Positions 61,415 to 64,000 of a DNA stretch of 64,000 nucleotides are shown here, in pieces. Position 1 is the stretch's first letter; each line of letters opens with the position of its first letter. A program made the position numbers and the translations under genes. The DNA is taken from contig CALSTO010000004.1 in the NCBI GenBank assembly GCA_943789295.1, positions 15,268-79,267 on the forward strand, written 5' to 3'. The stretch comes from MAG-121220-bin8 sp002700465 (lineage in GTDB: Bacteria > Bacteroidota > Bacteroidia > Flavobacteriales > Flavobacteriaceae). The notes under the pieces are model-generated. The model was not told the origin of the DNA and ran no database searches. It saw nothing but the letters and a program-made list of their open reading frames with translations.

Positions 61415-62458
61415 GTGAAAAAAGAAAAGAAAAACGATGATTTAACCTCTATTTCAGAATTAGGAGAATTTAGGTTGATTGAAGAAATCACAAAAACATT
61501 TGAAATTGTAAACGATTCAACTGATTTAGGAATTGGAGATGACGCAGCAGTTTTAGATTTTAATGGAGATAAAATATTGGTTTCTACTGATATGTTAGTG
61601 GAAGGTGTTCATTTTGATTTAGGTTACACCCCTTTAAAGCATTTGGGGTATAAATCCGTGATTTCAAACCTTTCTGATATTTATGCTATGAATGGCCTTT
61701 GTACTCAAATAACTGTAAGTATTGCTCTTTCAAATAGGTTTACTCTTGAATCGGTGGAAGAACTGTATTTAGGTATTAGAGCAGCGTGTAAAAAATTTAA
61801 AATAGATCTTGTTGGTGGAGATACTACTAGTTCCAATAAAGGTCTTATAATTAGCATTACTGCTATTGGTCATTCTGTAAACAAAAGAATTACAAAAAGA
61901 TCTGGGGCTAAAGAAAATGATCTTTTAGTTGTTTCAGGAGATTTAGGAAGTGCTTACATGGGCTTGCAAATACTTAAAAGAGAGAATGAAGTTTTTAAAG
62001 TAAATCCAAAAAATCAACCCGATCTTTCATCGTATACCTATCTATTACAAAGACAACTAAAGCCTGAAGCAAGAAAAGATGTTATTGATTTTCTTTCAAA
62101 AAATAATATAGTTCCAACATCAATGATAGACATAAGCGATGGTCTGTCTTCTGAAATTTTACATATATGTAAAAACTCAAATGTAGGATGTAATGTTTAT
62201 GAAGAAAAAATTCCAGTCAGTGAGGAGTTAAAGGCTGCTTGCGATGAATTTAAACTTCATCCAACAACGGTTGCAATGAGTGGAGGTGAAGATTATGAAT
62301 TATTATTTACCATTAATCAAAAAGATTATGATAAAATTAAAAACAGTAACGATTTAACTGTAATTGGACATATAATTAGTAAAACAAAAGAAGCAAACCT
62401 TGTAACAAAAGCTGAACAAGAGGTGCCTATTACTGCTCAAGGATGGAAATCTTTTTAG
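61415..62458 (+). CDS. thiL: Thiamine-monophosphate kinase
   Basis: A 347-residue enzyme with a GTG start fixed by the -7 box just upstream. ThiL motifs are GEFRLIEEI, LGIGDDAAVLDF (metal and nucleotide binding), STDMLVEGVHFDL, VGGDTTSSN and MIDISDGLSSEILHICKNS, then SGGEDYELLFT. It phosphorylates thiamine monophosphate to thiamine diphosphate. No other thiamine gene lies in the window. Confidence 0.96.
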   Translation: MKKEKKNDDLTSISELGEFRLIEEITKTFEIVNDSTDLGIGDDAAVLDFNGDKILVSTDMLVEGVHFDLGYTPLKHLGYKSVISNLSDIYAMNGLCTQITVSIALSNRFTLESVEELYLGIRAACKKFKIDLVGGDTTSSNKGLIISITAIGHSVNKRITKRSGAKENDLLVVSGDLGSAYMGLQILKRENEVFKVNPKNQPDLSSYTYLLQRQLKPEARKDVIDFLSKNNIVPTSMIDISDGLSSEILHICKNSNVGCNVYEEKIPVSEELKAACDEFKLHPTTVAMSGGEDYELLFTINQKDYDKIKNSNDLTVIGHIISKTKEANLVTKAEQEVPITAQGWKSF

Positions 62459-62506
62459 ACTCTGTTAATATCAAGTTAAATCCTTTTAAAAAATAAGATA
62501 ATAATG

Positions 62507-62514
62507 TACTTTTG
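62507..62514 (+). promoter_or_regulatory. Bacteroidota-type -7 box of rseP
   Basis: TACTTTTG fits TAnnTTTG and lies 19 nt before the rseP ATG. No clear -33 box was seen. Confidence 0.5.
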
Positions 62515-62533
62515 GCCACCTAATAATTAATTT

Positions 62534-63862
62534 ATGAGCAGTGTTTTTTTAATAAAAGCTTTACAACTTCTTTTAAGTTTAGCAATTCTTGTTGTTCTAC
62601 ATGAGCTAGGACATTTCATTCCGGCCAAACTATTTAAAACTAAAGTTGAAAAGTTTTATTTATTTTTTGATTGGCCATTTTCTTTATTTAAGAAAAAAAT
62701 AGGAGACACAGAGTATGGAATTGGGGTTCTTCCTTTAGGAGGATATGTTAAAATTGCGGGAATGATCGATGAAAGTATGGATACTGAGCATTTGAATAAA
62801 GAACCAGAACCATGGGAGTTTAGATCCAAGCCGGCTTGGCAAAGACTTATTATAATGCTAGGGGGAATAGCAGTAAATATTTTTCTTGGATTTGCAATTT
62901 ACGCTATGGTGGCTTTTGTTTGGGGAAAAACAGTTCTAACAAACGAGAATTTACCTAACGGATTTGAAGTTGCAGAAACTATTAAAACTTATGGTTTTAA
63001 AGACGGAGATAAAATTCTTCAAGTTAACGGTGAGGCCTTAGAAGATGTAAGAGACATCAATAAGTTTTTATTTTTAAGAGATGTTAATGAAGTTAGAGTT
63101 GAACACTTAAACGGAAAAGTAGAAAATATTTCTGTCCCTGAAAACATTGGAACTATAATGTTTGAAAACGGAGCAATTAGAGCTTTTAACCCTTTTTGGA
63201 CTCCTGCAATACTAGATTCAATAGTTCCTAATTCTCCAGCTTATAATGCTGGTCTTTTAAAAGGTGACAGAATTGTAAAAGTTAACGGAAATGATGTCGT
63301 TAAGTGGGAAGAATTTACAGAAGAGGTAAAAGCAAATACATCTCAAAATATTGATATTGATATTAAAAGAGGAAATGATATAATTTCAAATTCTATAACA
63401 TTAAATGAGAATAATCAAATTGGCGTTACTAGTTTACAGTCAATCAATTTAACTCCAACAATACTAAAATATTCTTTTATTGAAAGTATAAATGACGGGT
63501 TTGACAGAGCATACTGGGAGCTTTTAGATTATGTAGGTCAATTTAAATATGTTTTTACAAAACAAGGAGCTTCTCAACTTGGAGGTTTTGCTGCAATAGG
63601 AAATTTATTTCCAGCTGAGTGGAATTGGAAAAATTTTTGGGAAACTACAGCACTTCTTTCTATTATTCTAGCCTTTATGAACGCTTTACCAATTCCTGCC
63701 TTAGACGGAGGGCATGTTATGTTTTTGATGTATGAAGTTGTAACTGGATCTAAGCCAAATGATAAGTTCATGGAATATGCTCAGATTATAGGATTCTTTT
63801 TATTAATGGCATTAGTTTTATTTGCTAATGGAAATGATGTTGTTAGATACTTATTTAATTAA
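62534..63862 (+). CDS. rseP: Site-2 protease RseP (M50)
   Basis: A 442-residue inner-membrane zinc protease. The active site His23-Glu24-x-x-His27 is in VLHELGHFIPAK in the first span, the third ligand is in MNALPIPALDGGHVMF in a late span, and two PDZ domains lie between (the second starts SIVPNSPAYNAGLLKGDRIVKVNG). It cleaves membrane-embedded anti-sigma factors or signal remnants. It stands alone between thiL and a tRNA. Confidence 0.96.
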   Translation: MSSVFLIKALQLLLSLAILVVLHELGHFIPAKLFKTKVEKFYLFFDWPFSLFKKKIGDTEYGIGVLPLGGYVKIAGMIDESMDTEHLNKEPEPWEFRSKPAWQRLIIMLGGIAVNIFLGFAIYAMVAFVWGKTVLTNENLPNGFEVAETIKTYGFKDGDKILQVNGEALEDVRDINKFLFLRDVNEVRVEHLNGKVENISVPENIGTIMFENGAIRAFNPFWTPAILDSIVPNSPAYNAGLLKGDRIVKVNGNDVVKWEEFTEEVKANTSQNIDIDIKRGNDIISNSITLNENNQIGVTSLQSINLTPTILKYSFIESINDGFDRAYWELLDYVGQFKYVFTKQGASQLGGFAAIGNLFPAEWNWKNFWETTALLSIILAFMNALPIPALDGGHVMFLMYEVVTGSKPNDKFMEYAQIIGFFLLMALVLFANGNDVVRYLFN

Positions 63863-63879
63863 TTTTTTGAATTAATTAA

Positions 63880-63910
63880 TTTGACTACGTTAAAATATAA
63901 ATTATATTTG
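63880..63910 (+). promoter_or_regulatory. Full Bacteroidota promoter of tRNA-Asn
   Basis: A -33 box TTTG (63880-63883) and a -7 box TATATTTG (63903-63910) are separated by 19 nt, the Bacteroides consensus spacing. The tRNA starts 19 nt downstream of the -7 box. This is the clearest complete promoter in the window. Confidence 0.75.
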
Positions 63911-63928
63911 CCCTCGCTAAATGCAAAC

Positions 63929-64000
63929 TCCTCCTTAGCTCAGTTGGTTAGAGCATCTGACTGTTAATCAGAGGGTCCTAGGTTCGAGCCCTAGAGGGGG
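63929..64000 (+). tRNA. tRNA-Asn (anticodon GTT), cut at 3' end by the window
   Basis: Acceptor TCCTCCT, D-stem GCTC/GAGC, anticodon stem TCTGA/TCAGA around CTGTTAA (anticodon GTT), T-stem CTAGG/CCTAG, and the first six bases of the acceptor 3' strand. The last acceptor base and the discriminator lie outside the window. Confidence 0.95.

Noticed and set aside
1..64000. CRISPR arrays, insertion sequences, prophage genes
   Set aside because: No regular spacer-repeat pattern, transposase, recombinase or phage structural gene was recognised on either strand.

Overview
The window looks like a chromosomal segment of a marine-type member of the Flavobacteriaceae (Bacteroidota). The support is strong AT richness, promoter -7 boxes of the Bacteroidota form TAnnTTTG instead of sigma70-like boxes, paired SusC/SusD outer-membrane uptake genes, many secreted lipoproteins, and lineage-typical families (DUF2480, DUF3078, DUF1028, CRTAC1/ASPIC-UnbV, DUF255 thioredoxin). 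Coding density is very high: most operon neighbours are 0-30 nt apart or overlap, and several convergent genes overlap at their 3' ends. No insertion sequence, integrase, phage gene or CRISPR array was seen, and no stretch longer than about 300 nt lacks a gene.

Region 1 (1-11.7 kb) is mixed housekeeping: glmS translationally coupled to a GNAT protein that resembles eukaryotic GNA1; a YceI protein; an M24 peptidase; a glycerophosphodiesterase; a ParB/SerK-like protein coupled to a membrane microprotein; a Cys/Met PLP enzyme; a HAD phosphatase; a two-domain lipoprotein; a DUF1028-TPR protein; and small thioesterase, hydrolase and DoxX genes. Region 2 (11.7-21.7 kb) starts the glycan part: a sulfatase lipoprotein, a membrane TPR-LuxR regulator divergent from a SusC/SusD pair, an SGNH esterase and a BspA-like lipoprotein. 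Region 3 (21.8-27.1 kb) holds a 28-residue CDGSH protein, a tRNA-Ala with a partial tandem copy, amt-glnK, an MFS transporter, mscL and a serine hydrolase.

Region 4 (27-51.6 kb) is the core of a predicted polysaccharide/glycoprotein utilisation locus: a sulfatase, serine hydrolase and sialidase operon; a DUF255 protein; a LytS/LytTR sensor pair; a sulfatase, glycosylasparaginase and cytochrome-type operon; a second SusC/SusD pair closely related to the first; then a large FG-GAP/ASPIC-UnbV protein, a PafA-like phosphatase, an FAD oxidoreductase and a GNAT. Three sulfatases, a GH33-type sialidase and a glycosylasparaginase together suggest that sulfated, sialylated N-glycoprotein is the food. 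That is an inference from content, since no substrate can be read from sequence.

Region 5 (51.6-64 kb) returns to housekeeping: queD-lpxH-hflX, a complete sufABCDSE-sufT operon extended by DUF2480 and DUF3078 genes, thiL, rseP and a tRNA-Asn cut by the window edge. The features most worth a second look are the GNA1-like/GlmS pair, the duplicated tRNA-Ala 5' part, the near-identical SusCD pairs with short direct repeats of one-helical-turn period upstream of each susC, the DUF2231-cytochrome-LRR fusion, and the P-II protein lacking the usual uridylylation tyrosine.
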